Assembly: GCA_019722365.1 (NCBI GenBank) | Contig: JADFUC010001680.1 | Coordinates: 434,001 to 498,000 of the forward strand | DNA from: Lithospermum erythrorhizon | Lineage: Eukaryota; Streptophyta; Magnoliopsida; Boraginales; Boraginaceae | DNA: 64,000 bases | Direction of reading: 5' to 3' | Shown: positions 25,301 to 36,361 of the stretch, one piece after another | How the letters are laid out: each line of letters opens with the position of its first letter | Position numbering within the stretch: the first letter of the stretch is position 1 | Notes under the pieces: generated by a model | What the model saw: the letters and a program-made list of their open reading frames with translations, nothing else | Told to the model about the DNA's origin: nothing | Database searches by the model: none | Position numbers and translations under genes: made by a program

Positions 25301-26277
25301 TCAAAGAGTAGAGGAGCAATAGATAGAATGGGAGTATGAAAATGACATAATATACTCATTAAACATTTAACTATTATATTAATTTTGTTACTTTTCATAT
25401 AAATTACAAAAATATATTATATAAAGTACATGTCCCAACCACAATACACCAAATTTAACATAGGTTTAATTTTTTTTTTGGTTATTAGTAAATCACATAA
25501 TTTACTTGGTAAACACGGTATTGATATTGTTAATTACTCACCCATCCGTAATTGTGAGGGAGTCCCTTTTCTGTTAAAAAATAATTCTTATTTTGATCGA
25601 CCAAGAGTAATGCAAGTATGACTCGACTGGGCTGTTAATATCAATATCAGACTAACCGACGACTTTCTTAACGCTGACGACACGACCGTCGGCTGATCGA
25701 AGTCGACCATTATCGACCAGAATACTCAACGCTAAGCCGGACTGATTCATCATCGACCACATGCAGAGGTATTAATGAAAGTATTGTATATTAAAAAATA
25801 CATTTGTCAACAAAACAATATTTCAAGGTTAACTATTAGAACCAGAGACAAACGAGAGACTCCAACGAATTATGGAACATAGAGAAGCTAAAGTTGAAAA
25901 TGCCTTTCCAGCAGAAGTCATTAAGCCACATGGTAGCAACCACAACCAAACAAGTTATCTGTCCTCTACTCCTCGAGGCTTTTTATGCCAACAATAAATA
26001 CCCTTAATTCATAATAGGGTATAGCCAAAGGCATTGAGGCCGGTGCATAAACTTTAACATATTATTTGACTGTTTATCATAGTCAACACTCAACATTTTT
26101 ATGGAGCCACCTTGCAGTCCAGTTTTAATTTTCTTGTAAGTACTCTAGAAGAGCGTAGAGCCAGATAAAAATACTGGTTAACACAAAGAAATTAAAATAA
26201 CGGTATAATTGACTTTGGTCCTTAGTAAACATTAATAATGACTCAAGTACACATTAAATTGTAGTTAAAGAAAACTA

Positions 26278-26536
26278 CTCTCTCAGTTTTTTACTGTCAA
26301 GTTAAAGATTTTACATATAGATTAAGCGAAGTTAGTAAATAATAAAAATACACTTAAAATGTAGAATGACAATCAATCAAACAATATTATTGATTAGTTG
26401 TTTATTTCTTAAAGAGAAAAAGTAGCTTAAAAATTACATTAAAAATTTAAAAACGCTTATTTATTACGTTAAAACGATAAATTATAAAAAAACAATTTTT
26501 TGACCTAAAACGAAAACTATAAAAAAACGGAGGGAG
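26278..26536. repeat. Stowaway MITE
   Basis: 259 bp starting CTCTCTCAGTTTTTTACTGT and ending ACGGAGGGAG, that is, the Stowaway-type CTCCCTCCGT terminal repeat, flanked by the expected TA target duplication (26276-26277 and 26537-26538). Confidence 0.8.
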
Positions 26537-28860
26537 TATTATATAAAATCCTCAATTTTTTGGTTGACATTGTATCTCATAAATTTTTCCATAACCACTT
26601 TATTTAAATGTTGCATTAATCTGATCTTAACTTTACATGTGATCATTAATCCTCTCCATAAATCTAAATGGACTACATTGAAGAAAGACATTATTACTCA
26701 AAGGAGATTAGAAGAATAATGCTAACCAACTAGGTAAGGTCCATACCTAAAACAAAAATGGTCTACATAATCCCTTAAGCCTCGACTCATTTTGACAATT
26801 TCCACCTCAAACAAAAAATTCCAACAATTCCAAATTTATAACCCCCACCACACCACCCCCATCTCTCATAAACAGGTTAAGTAGTAGTAACAAGAAACTG
26901 GTTTTTGTTTTCATATCCCCCAACGTTTCTATATGTTCTTGTTTACTGGTTTTCAAGTAACATTTCATTGTTTTGGACATGCAATGGCCTATTTATAAAA
27001 GTTTGGTCATGGTACTACTCTACAAGAAGTGTTTCACAATGTAATGACCAAAACACCCTCAAGAAGACAGAGGTGCCATCTGACAACTTTCTCAATCCAA
27101 GGTTGTTTTGGGGTTTTGACAGATGAGAGTTGTTGCTGTTCTTTGTTTTTCTCCTGATTTGAGTGGTTAAAGGGCAGACAGGATGGAAGCCAAAAGAGTA
27201 CTATTAGCAAAAGTTCCAATCTGAGTACACTTTTTTTTTCATTTTTTTACAGTCTTTCTTGATTTCCTTATAGTATCATTAATGAAAGAATATTTTGAGG
27301 AAGTGGAAATTGTTTTGTTGGTCAAGGGATTACTAGTTTGTTTTTTTACAATATTAGCACATACATGTATGCAGATAATGAAATGTAAATCCTTTCTCAA
27401 ATTCTTAAAGGATTTACTATGGGTATATTGAGTAAATTTCACTATTATTCCTAGCATCTTTTTGGTTTGCTTGTTTCTCCCATTGTGTGTGTATCTTGTG
27501 CTTTTTACTTTTTAACAAATTGTGCCCCCTTTTCTGTTTTGCAACTAAGATGTGAACAATGATTTTTACATTTCAACAGTGAAGTATCATAATAAAAAAG
27601 AAAGTATAAAAATCATTAGCTTAAAATGTGAACTTAAGATAGGAGTTGTTGGAACATAAAGATGTCATTGGAGAAATTTAAATGAATAGCTTTTCTGATG
27701 TTAAATGTTTGACTTATTAATTTATGGACTTTTAAGAGGATCTATTTTGGGCTAGTGAGACCAGTTTTTCCAAATACAGAATAATATTTATTTAAATGAT
27801 AATTTTATCCTATTAAATTAATCGATACTACATCCACAAATAATCGGGACATTTCAAATTCTCACAAAATTTTGACCACAAATTAATTTTTATTCACTAA
27901 CTCAAAAAATATAAAAATGATATCATCAATTCTGCTTAAAAATATTTTCATAATATTATTTTATTATATTTTTCATAATATATATATAAGAATTAATAAT
28001 TGTTTCAGACTGAAAAGCCGAAATTTTTGAAAACGAGAGAGATGGGATATTATATTCCAAACGATTATATTTTCATTTCACATTCAATAGATTTATTATT
28101 TCAATGTTAAACACATAAAAAAAAGTTTGATAGTATTTATTGAAATTTAATCAAACTGAATATGAATAAGATTGTGCATAAATAGTTATTAAGATTGGTG
28201 CAAGCAGATATGGGGGACTGACTATATAAGAATTAACCAAAAATTAACTTTTTGAACTACATTTTCAACACTAAATGCAATTCCAGTTTTATAGCAGAAA
28301 CAACCACACCCTGATTGTTTGAACTACATTTGTCTCATTCTGATTATTAAAAAACAGAATAGAACCACTAAACTGAATAATTTATGTAAACCTTCCATGT
28401 TTATGATATCCATGCAGGTAATAACAGTCACCTATATTTGGGATATATGTGTAATCTATATTTGCCCAAAGCTTCAATTATTAATTTACACCAACCGAAA
28501 CCTGAAGGACTAAATCTCGACTTTTGGCTAATTCCGATGACTACTTGTGCAATTATCTCTACAACAGCTATCCCAAAAGTTCGGTCAATCCTATTTTCAA
28601 GTCAAAAGTATACAAAACACACTCTTATATATTTTATGCCTTGTACATTTTGTATCTTGCCATGCCTTGAAAATATATATTTTCCGAAAGTTATCGACTA
28701 AGCTTCTTATCAAATTATAGAGGAATTTCATGCAATTCAAATCCTAAGACAAGTAGCTAAAGTTATAAGAAAGACACTTCACTAGTTAAGCAAACATCTA
28801 TTTACAATAATTAATCTAAACTAATCAATAACAAAGCATCTCAGTTTAATTTGATCATCA
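26537..28860. other. Intergenic DNA with a possible non-coding transcription unit
   Basis: No protein gene is recognised. Around 26830-27240 the sequence changes character: a TTTATAA box followed by CCCCCACC-rich leader-like DNA and a less AT-rich stretch up to 27230. This might be a non-coding transcript or a lone UTR exon, but nothing proves it. The remainder is AT-rich and unremarkable. Confidence 0.3.
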
Positions 28861-29312
28861 AAATGAAATACCAATATGCAAGATGCTTCTCATTCAAAGA
28901 TCCATAATCATAACTAAAGACAGGTCACTGTCCTTTTCATAAGTCACCGAACGGAACTACAACTTGAGCACTCAAAATTACCCTTCGGTTACTACTGAAC
29001 ATGCATTCTTCATCCGGGGATAAGATAAATCAGCTCGGTTTGAGAATCCCTCGAGTCATTTCCTACTGATAGCCGAGTACTGCAACTATAGGGTTGTATT
29101 CTGCATAGAGTCCCAATAAGACATGTAAGAACACAATAAGGCAAGAATGCAGGTTCTCAAGAAAGATTTGTATAATTTTTTTTATGGGAAATAGTTATTG
29201 ATCATGCAACTATTTACCATATGATTATGACCACAAATATCTTATTAGAGCAGTGTATGGACATTTGAATATGCAAGTAAGCAAGAAATACTACCGTACA
29301 GCGACTTCGACA

Positions 29313-32300
29313 TCATGGCACTTCGGTCTCACTAATTACAAATGCTTGGATTAGACTTTGTGCTGCATTAGTCTGCTCGGGGGTGCCAGAAATTATAATT
29401 ACAGTTTCAGTTGCTCCAGGTTTTGTATCAGTTATGGTAATTTTCGCATCCGAAATCTGAAAGAATATTAGCCATGTCAGTAAGTGTTCAACATTAAAAC
29501 ATTATCTTAAGATAGTGTATACTATATGAACGATTGGTTCTATGCTAACTTAGGTGTATAATAAAAACGTGAATAGGATAACAAATTTCGCTAACAAAAA
29601 GATGTTGATGATATTGCTCCTGGATGCATGAACCTCGTACACACTAGATGAACATGTAGCATGTCAAATGGATCACACTGCAAAAAAATGGAGCAAGCAT
29701 GCCGTGCAAATCTATCATCCTCTCAACATATGTGTCATCAATCATCATCAATAAATACATTATTCATACCAAGTAAACCATGCATCTATAATTGATTAAG
29801 AACAACATGGGCTATCAGAAATGTTCTATAAGATATCAGGACTTGTCAACAAGCCCAATCAGAACAACACAATGGTCAATGGCCAGAACAATGGGTATAT
29901 ACATTTTGTACGTGATAACAGGACATGCGAACGAGTAATTATACTTCAAAATAAGAAGACTTAAATTGATTTGTTCGGTCGTACCTCACGTATTTGTCTC
30001 AGACATCCACCACCCTCACCATAGATAGCAGGAACAACAGAATAAGGAACCACTACTTCTATTGTGGTGCTTGTTATGGTTGCAGGATGATTTTCCCTGT
30101 GATACGATGCACTTTATTAATAAAAAAAACTTTTTAAAACCCAATTGGCATTAACAATATACAATCACATACCCGCCAAATCCACCAATTCTTCTTGCGG
30201 GAGCTCTTCGATAATCTGGGAAGCCACCATCAACCATTCCCTGCTAATAGAACCAAAGTGTGAGAAACACATACATATAAACAATTGTTGAATACAAAAC
30301 ACTACCATGACCTTTACTGAAATAATACTTTGACAAGGTCGACATGCAAGTTAATAAATAAATCAAAGAACTAAGACCTGTTACTAACAATTCAGACATT
30401 GTTACCTGCGGACCCCATGGTGTAGAGGATGGCATTTTATCTGGAATTCCAGGTGAACGAAAATCATGAGCAAAAGGAGGGCGCCCATCAAGTTGATGAC
30501 CACCACGGGGGCGCAATCCACCAAGGGATGGAGGGCCCATATTATGATACATTCCTGGAGGAGAAAATCCCCTCCTTCCTCGAAATGAAGAAAATGGGGC
30601 CATTTGATCAGGAAAAGCATGATTTGAAGAAAATGCATCTCGGAAGAAACGGTCTTGCAATCTTGCAGTTATCTGCATAAGGGCCTCGTGAACTGCTTGT
30701 GGTTCTCCGTTAATCTGAAACAACGAGCGAGATAAACAATGATTGTCGCTCGAGAGTTCATGAAGAGTACTTCTCCTTATTATACAATGTGCAGACTGAA
30801 CTTGTTTACGTTATTAGTTTTTCCTTTTCAAATGAGAGAAATTACCTTGCACAATAATGACCACATAACCCTGTCCATTTCATGAAAGTGGTAATACAAA
30901 AAAAACATCACAGTTAAGATTGTTCAATCTAACATTCGCTTAGTTCTTGTCAATTAACTCTACCTGAACAACTTCTTCATTTTCTGCAGCATTCTTTGGG
31001 ATGACATCTTTTCCTAATATACGGATAAAAGCTCCAGATGACTTCCTCATGTCAGTTATAATGGCACCACCCTTTCCAAGTAGACATCCTATCTGATTAG
31101 AGGATACAAGTAATTTTGCAGTTACACTTCCCTCGTTGCTGTCGGGTCCTGCCCTAACTATTCTAGAATGCACTCGAAGAACTGCATCTTGTGCAGCAGA
31201 GATCCTATCCTCCGGGTGCTGCAAAGATAGAAATTTTGAGCAACCATATGAAGCATAGACAAGAGATGCACCAGATGTCCAGACCAAATAAAGCTACTTA
31301 TATCTTATGAAACATTTACTCTAGTCCTTAAATCATACCGCTGGACCAGATATGGCAATGACACGATCATCTGAACCAGCAACACCTTCCAAGACTTTAA
31401 TCTCACATCCAGTCTCATGCTGAAGCGCATTGACAATGGTACCTCCTTTTCCGATCAAACCACCAACCTTTTCAGCAGGACACAGTAAGTGAAAAGCTAA
31501 GACATCAGGAGGGTTCATTCTGGTAGGGAAACCCCTCTCACCATCACGAAATCCAGCAGCATAAAGTGGCCCCTGGCAACGGAAAGAATGGTCTGATCGG
31601 GCTGATTTATCCTGCCTAGATGAAGGGTGACTGCTGTCACGCAACGGCTGCACATCAGACAGAATGTCTTGATTGGAAAAACCCTCGCGCAGCTGTTTAC
31701 AAACAGATTGGAGAGCTTTTCTCACTGCATCCAGCTCCCCAGAAATCTGAAACATGAACAAATGAGATGTAGAAAGGACGACACCAATAATTAAATGTGT
31801 TCGACTAGATAATCCCTTTTGTAAGAATTATAAAACTAAAGGACCTCTTTTTAGCACATCAATTACTAATCTTAAAGAGAATGATTACCACTTATCAGTG
31901 ATTTTGACCAATTCTGATAAACCTTTCATTTAGTTATCATATTTATCCGAGTTACACATCATCATTCAGGCTATAAAAGATAAAATTAGGATAACTGGCA
32001 GCTTGTTCCTCTCTTTCTACCTCACATTAGATCTAGTTAACTCTATCAATCTCCCAATGTTCCAGATTTCCAATCTACACACTTTCGTCCCGAAAGAGAT
32101 ATGCCGAAACATCTTTTAGGTCCATATTTAGTACCATTACTAAGTGACAACCAGCACTCGAACAAAATACAATAAAGCCAAGTGTAATTTTGTTGAAGGT
32201 ATACGACAAACCATGTACATTGCTTACATACGCAACCTTACCTCTGTGATAATGAGATGTTTTTTTTTTCCCGAACTGATCCAAGAGTGAAATGCAAACA

Positions 32301-33629
32301 ACTATGTACTACTTCACAAGTATTGATCTTTTTAACATGATGAATTGGAAAAATGAGCAAAATGACCCAACTCACCTGAACCAGGTCATCAGCAGAAGAG
32401 GCACAAAGAGGAAGCTTATCCCTTGGGAGAATCTTTATCTCTGCCCCACTCTCATTAGACATTTTCTTGATAAAGCCGCCATTTTTACCTAACAAACTGC
32501 TCACTTGACTAGAAAATACAATTAGCCTCATTACATGAGATTGAGCCTTATCATCTACTTCTCCCCCTCCATTCATCCCTGCCTGTCCAACCATTTTTTC
32601 GAATAGAAACAGCAATGCTTTATCAATGGCCTCGTCCTTGTTCTCTGCTCCCGACTTTTCAATCAAAACCAACTCTTTCTTCTTTTCCTCATTGTCATCA
32701 TTCTCATCCAATTTCTCACTTTTTTCCACCTCGAAGCCATCAACTTTACTCTTCTCTGGCCCCATTCCAGCATCATTACCATCCACATTACTCTTCTTCT
32801 CGGAGCCCATTTCAGCATCATTCTCAACAGATTTCTCACTTTTTTCGTTCTTATCAGCCTCAAAGCCATCAACTTTACTCTTACCTGACACCATTCCAGC
32901 ATCACCACCATCAACATTACTCTTCTCAGTGCCCATTTCAGCATCCATCTCATCAAACTTCTCACATTTTCCCTTCCTATCAGCCTCAAATCCATCAACA
33001 TTACTCTTCTCATACCCCATTTCAACATCCTTCTCACAAAATTCATCACTTTTTTCATTCTTATCAGCATCATCACCCTCAAAATTACTCTTCCCAGACC
33101 CCATTTCATCACCCCCCTCATCAAATTTATCGCTTTTCTCGGTCTTATCAGCCTCAAAGCCATCTATTTCACTCTTCTCTAACCCCATTTCAGCATCACC
33201 ACCCTCAACATTACTCTTCTCAATGCCCATTTCATTATCTTTATCCAACCCACATATCAAAATCACAGTTTCATCACATCCAGATACAATTTCCTCAACT
33301 TCAACATTCACACCAAATTCTTGACGAATTTGAGAAATACCATCATGTCCAATAACACTATCAATTCTTGAAATAGGACAAAGAACTCTAATAACATTGA
33401 TTTTAGGCAATATTTTCAAAGGTGAATTATTCAAACCTTCAGATTTTTGTAACTTCTCTTTACCATTTTCCTCTGCATCAGTTTCTTCATGGGGTCTCTT
33501 TGAAGGTGTTAGCTCAACTGATGTGGCTTCCATTTTTGTATGTAAATTGAAATTTGTTGATGAAAATGGTGAAATAAACCCTTTTTGGTTCAAGAAAGAG
33601 GGTTTTATTTCGAGACAAGGGGTTTTCAT
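29313..33629 (-). CDS. Five-KH-domain RNA-binding protein, HEN4/RCF3 type
   Basis: Poly(C)-binding-type nuclear protein of the plant KH family that acts in pre-mRNA processing. Exons in reading order: 33629-32376, 31746-31339, 31218-30964, 30714-30406, 30240-30173, 30096-29985, 29456-29313; phases join and give 849 residues. MEATSVELTP at 33533 is a likelier start (817 residues). KH domains and their GxxG loops: KH1 GHDG (residue 94), KH2 GKNG (381), KH3 GKGG in exon 2, KH4 GKGG in exon 3, KH5 GEGG in exon 6. A Gly/Pro/Arg-rich linker precedes KH5. Oddity: KH1 is split by an acidic repeat array (residues about 133-305; see separate entry) that lies between the last strand (TVILICG) and helix (KDEAIDKALLFLFEKMV). 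The region upstream to 33750 is the promoter; 28860-29312 is the probable 3' UTR. Confidence 0.9.
32715..33233 (-). repeat. In-frame acidic repeat array inside KH1 of the KH protein
   Basis: About eight degenerate units of the form EMGxEKSNVDGxDA, some extended by FEADKNEKSDEF-like segments so that units are about 14 or 27 residues long. All repeat lengths keep frame. The array is strongly acidic and Lys-rich, without aromatic core residues except scattered Phe, so it is probably disordered. Long opposite-strand open frames over this stretch are composition shadows. Confidence 0.85.
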
Positions 33630-34720
33630 GGTTTAAGGTTCATAGAGAGCACACCCATATAGTGTTAAGAACTTATCAAATGACTATTTTATCCTTAAAT
33701 AAACTTCCTCAACACTATACTTATAAATAGGAATTCGTTTTGATTCGATTCGTTTCAATTTGGTAGGATTTTGGAATCGAACTGGTTTGGTTCAAAACCG
33801 GTTCGATTCGACTAGTTAATAACCCTAGTTACATGTGTAGCAAGTCGCAGCAACTATTAGATACCCTATTTTGTTTGTTTTAAAAGGATAAATTAAAATA
33901 AAAAGTGAAACATGTGTATCATGATTTTAATGGAAATCGTAACATAGAGTCACACAAATTTGCGAGCGGAATAAGACCATATTTTCAAGAATGTCAAATC
34001 AAAGTATTAAATAATTATTTATCAAGGTTTTTTTAAAGTTTGAGGGCCAAATTCTATATAATCTTAACATTAAAGAAATTTATAGGGCGAAAATAGCATT
34101 TCATAAAAGTTTGGGTGGGGCATGGTCGATTTTTTTACAACTACGGACCGCTTATGTACAAAATGTAACAAATAATTTAGACTACCGTTTGATCGGTTCG
34201 AACTTGAGATTATGTGATGATGATTAGCTGGAAACTCTCACGATTAGGAAGAGTTTATCTTGCTTTTTTTCTTAAGAACAAAAGCGTGTTTAGGGTTCTT
34301 TCTCTGTTGTTGTTTTTGTTGGTATCAACTTCTAAATAAACTTCTTAAATCTTATAGCATATTCATTTCGAGTCAAGTCATGATATGACGAAGAAAATAA
34401 GCCAGAAACATTATTGGCATAAAGGTGAATGTATAATTTGGACATGTGAATGAATTCAAGGATGTGCAATAATGTATAAACTGGATAGTGCAAACATAAT
34501 ATTCATTTTTTGTACTAACTACTTGGGTTATCACTTATCAGCTATCTGGGACACTAATACATATTTTACATATATCCCTCCCTCTTAATTAAGCTATTGG
34601 TATTTGGTAAGATTGCAAGAACACCTAATTAACTAGCTATTATTACAAGGCCAACAAAGACGTGCCCATATTATCATCTTCATCATAGATAAGCTAATAC
34701 TTAAAAAAAAAGAGCTTATA
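33630..34720. other. Intergenic region between KH gene and membrane-protein gene
   Basis: No gene. Around 33737-33815 there is a GATTCGATTCG / AAACCGGTTCGATTCG stretch of the kind common at plant transposon ends, but no paired end or target duplication was found. The rest is AT-rich; 34560-34720 is the likely 3' UTR of the next gene. Confidence 0.5.
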
Positions 34721-35137
34721 TTATTCCTCTTTATCATCTTCATCTATTAAATCTTCTAATTGTTCATGATCTGTTTCTTCTGCTTTATCTTGCTCAATTG
34801 AATCAACATCTTCTTCTCCACTTCCTTCATTCAATTTATTATCCTCCACTTCTTTCTCATCACCTTCTTCATGTCTGTCAAATTCTGCTCGTTTATCAAA
34901 TAAATTATTCATAATGGCCTTCCTCCCAAATCTAAAGAATCCATCTTCATTTAATCCCTTTGCAAACATCTTGGTGGAGTTCTCTTTCTTTGAATTATTC
35001 TCGTCCGAAAACTGCTTGACTTGGTAGATTATCCATAAGAAGATTATGAGAAGAAACAATATGTTGAGGGGATACTTTTGTTTCACCCCTTTTGACCTCT
35101 GATTTCTACTTGGAGATTGCTTCAACATTATTGTCAA
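34721..35137 (-). CDS. Small single-pass membrane protein with acidic C-terminal tail
   Basis: One exon, 138 residues. The N-terminus has MLKQSPSRNQRSKG, a conserved start of a plant-specific family of uncharacterised membrane proteins, so the second Met (35128) may be the true start. A basic stretch is followed by one hydrophobic segment (residues about 24-41, LNILFLLIIFLWIIYQV), a topology of a type II or tail-exposed membrane protein. The remaining 95 residues are polar and end in a long Glu/Asp-rich tail. A probable 5'-UTR acceptor (CATGCAG, near 35168 on the minus strand) suggests an intron in the leader. Function is unknown. Confidence 0.75.
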   Translation of the reverse strand: MTIMLKQSPSRNQRSKGVKQKYPLNILFLLIIFLWIIYQVKQFSDENNSKKENSTKMFAKGLNEDGFFRFGRKAIMNNLFDKRAEFDRHEEGDEKEVEDNKLNEGSGEEDVDSIEQDKAEETDHEQLEDLIDEDDKEE

Positions 35138-36361
35138 TTATATTCTTGAACTTAGCTTACAAGCACCTGCATGATTTGTGTATAATGAATTTATGAGAAG
35201 AGGTCAAGCAAGGTAAACAATATATAATGTTTCAACTGTATGAATGAAACAAAGGGAATCTTGGTATGTAACAAAATCCAAATGGTCCTTCTATTATTAG
35301 CATCAAAGTTTTAGTGGGAAAGGAAACAATGCATTACATTCACCATAGAATGCATGCATCATAGGGAAAAAGTAAACTCTGCTTTTACCTAAACAAGAAA
35401 CTTGAACGACTCATCATGTGTGATTTGGGCAAACATCAAACTTTAGTTATAACAATTATTGGACAATTTTTTTGAACAAAAACAGAAAAATTGATACCAA
35501 GGGACCTAAATCAAGAAATGGTGAAATAAACATAAACCAAAAGACCAATTACTCATTAGTAGCAAAGTAGATCAAATTCCACTGGAGAAGGAAATTACCA
35601 CCAGACTCAAGACCAGCTTAATCAAAGACTTTGAGAAAGTATGCTAAGAAGATCAACTTGGGCATTCTTTGAATTGCAATATATTCATGCTACATAAATG
35701 GAATGCTTAAAATCTTGAGAGTCACAATATATTCATGCTAGATAAATGGAATGCTTAAAATCTTGAGAATTACAATATACTCAATTACTCATACTCGATA
35801 AATGGAATGCTTAAAATCTTGAGAATTTTAATATATTTAAGATTAGGTGAAAAAAGCATAGTTTATTTCCACTATTTAGACTTTAGAGTGATGACTATAA
35901 TAGTTTACGTACCTTTCTAGTACGTTACTGTGAATGGGGAAGGGGAGATAGCATTAAATTCAGTGGTGAAGATGGAGACCATTCATTGGGTCTCTAGTGA
36001 GCTTCCAACAACCCAAGAAATAATGCACCGCATTTACAACCCCATCATTTTCCTTTTCAAAGGTACCTTGATAAAAGTGGGTATGGCCCCTAGAATACAT
36101 GCATAATACATTTCTTGGTAATTTATGTTTGTTGAAGTACAAGTTAATGACTGTGTTGGGTTTTCTTCTAATCCATTTAATATGATGTTTAGTCCTTCAA
36201 TATGATCTTCTAGTCTTTCAATTTCATATCATTCTATGTCACAAAAGAATAATAAATATTCATATAGTTTACCGGAATTAATCTCACTATAAGGACACTG
36301 TGATATTTATAAATGTATAATTATCATAAGATTACAATCAAATAAATCATAAGAGATAATT
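35138..36361. other. Intergenic region upstream of the membrane-protein gene
   Basis: Leader and promoter of the minus-strand gene, then AT-rich DNA with a short tandem repeat (separate entry) and no gene. The 60-codon frame at 35960-36142 (minus) has no support. Confidence 0.5.
35670..35830. repeat. Tandem repeat, 3 x 48 bp
   Basis: The unit (CAATATATTCATGCT... AAATGGAATGCTTAAAATC) recurs with period 48 at 35677, 35725 and 35773, the third copy carrying a short insertion; a degraded fourth start follows at about 35821. Confidence 0.85.

Noticed and set aside
32615..33355. Plus-strand open frames of 232 and 246 codons
   Set aside because: They lie opposite the acidic repeat array of the KH gene, are low-complexity Ser/Pro/His-rich, and follow the repeat composition; shadows.
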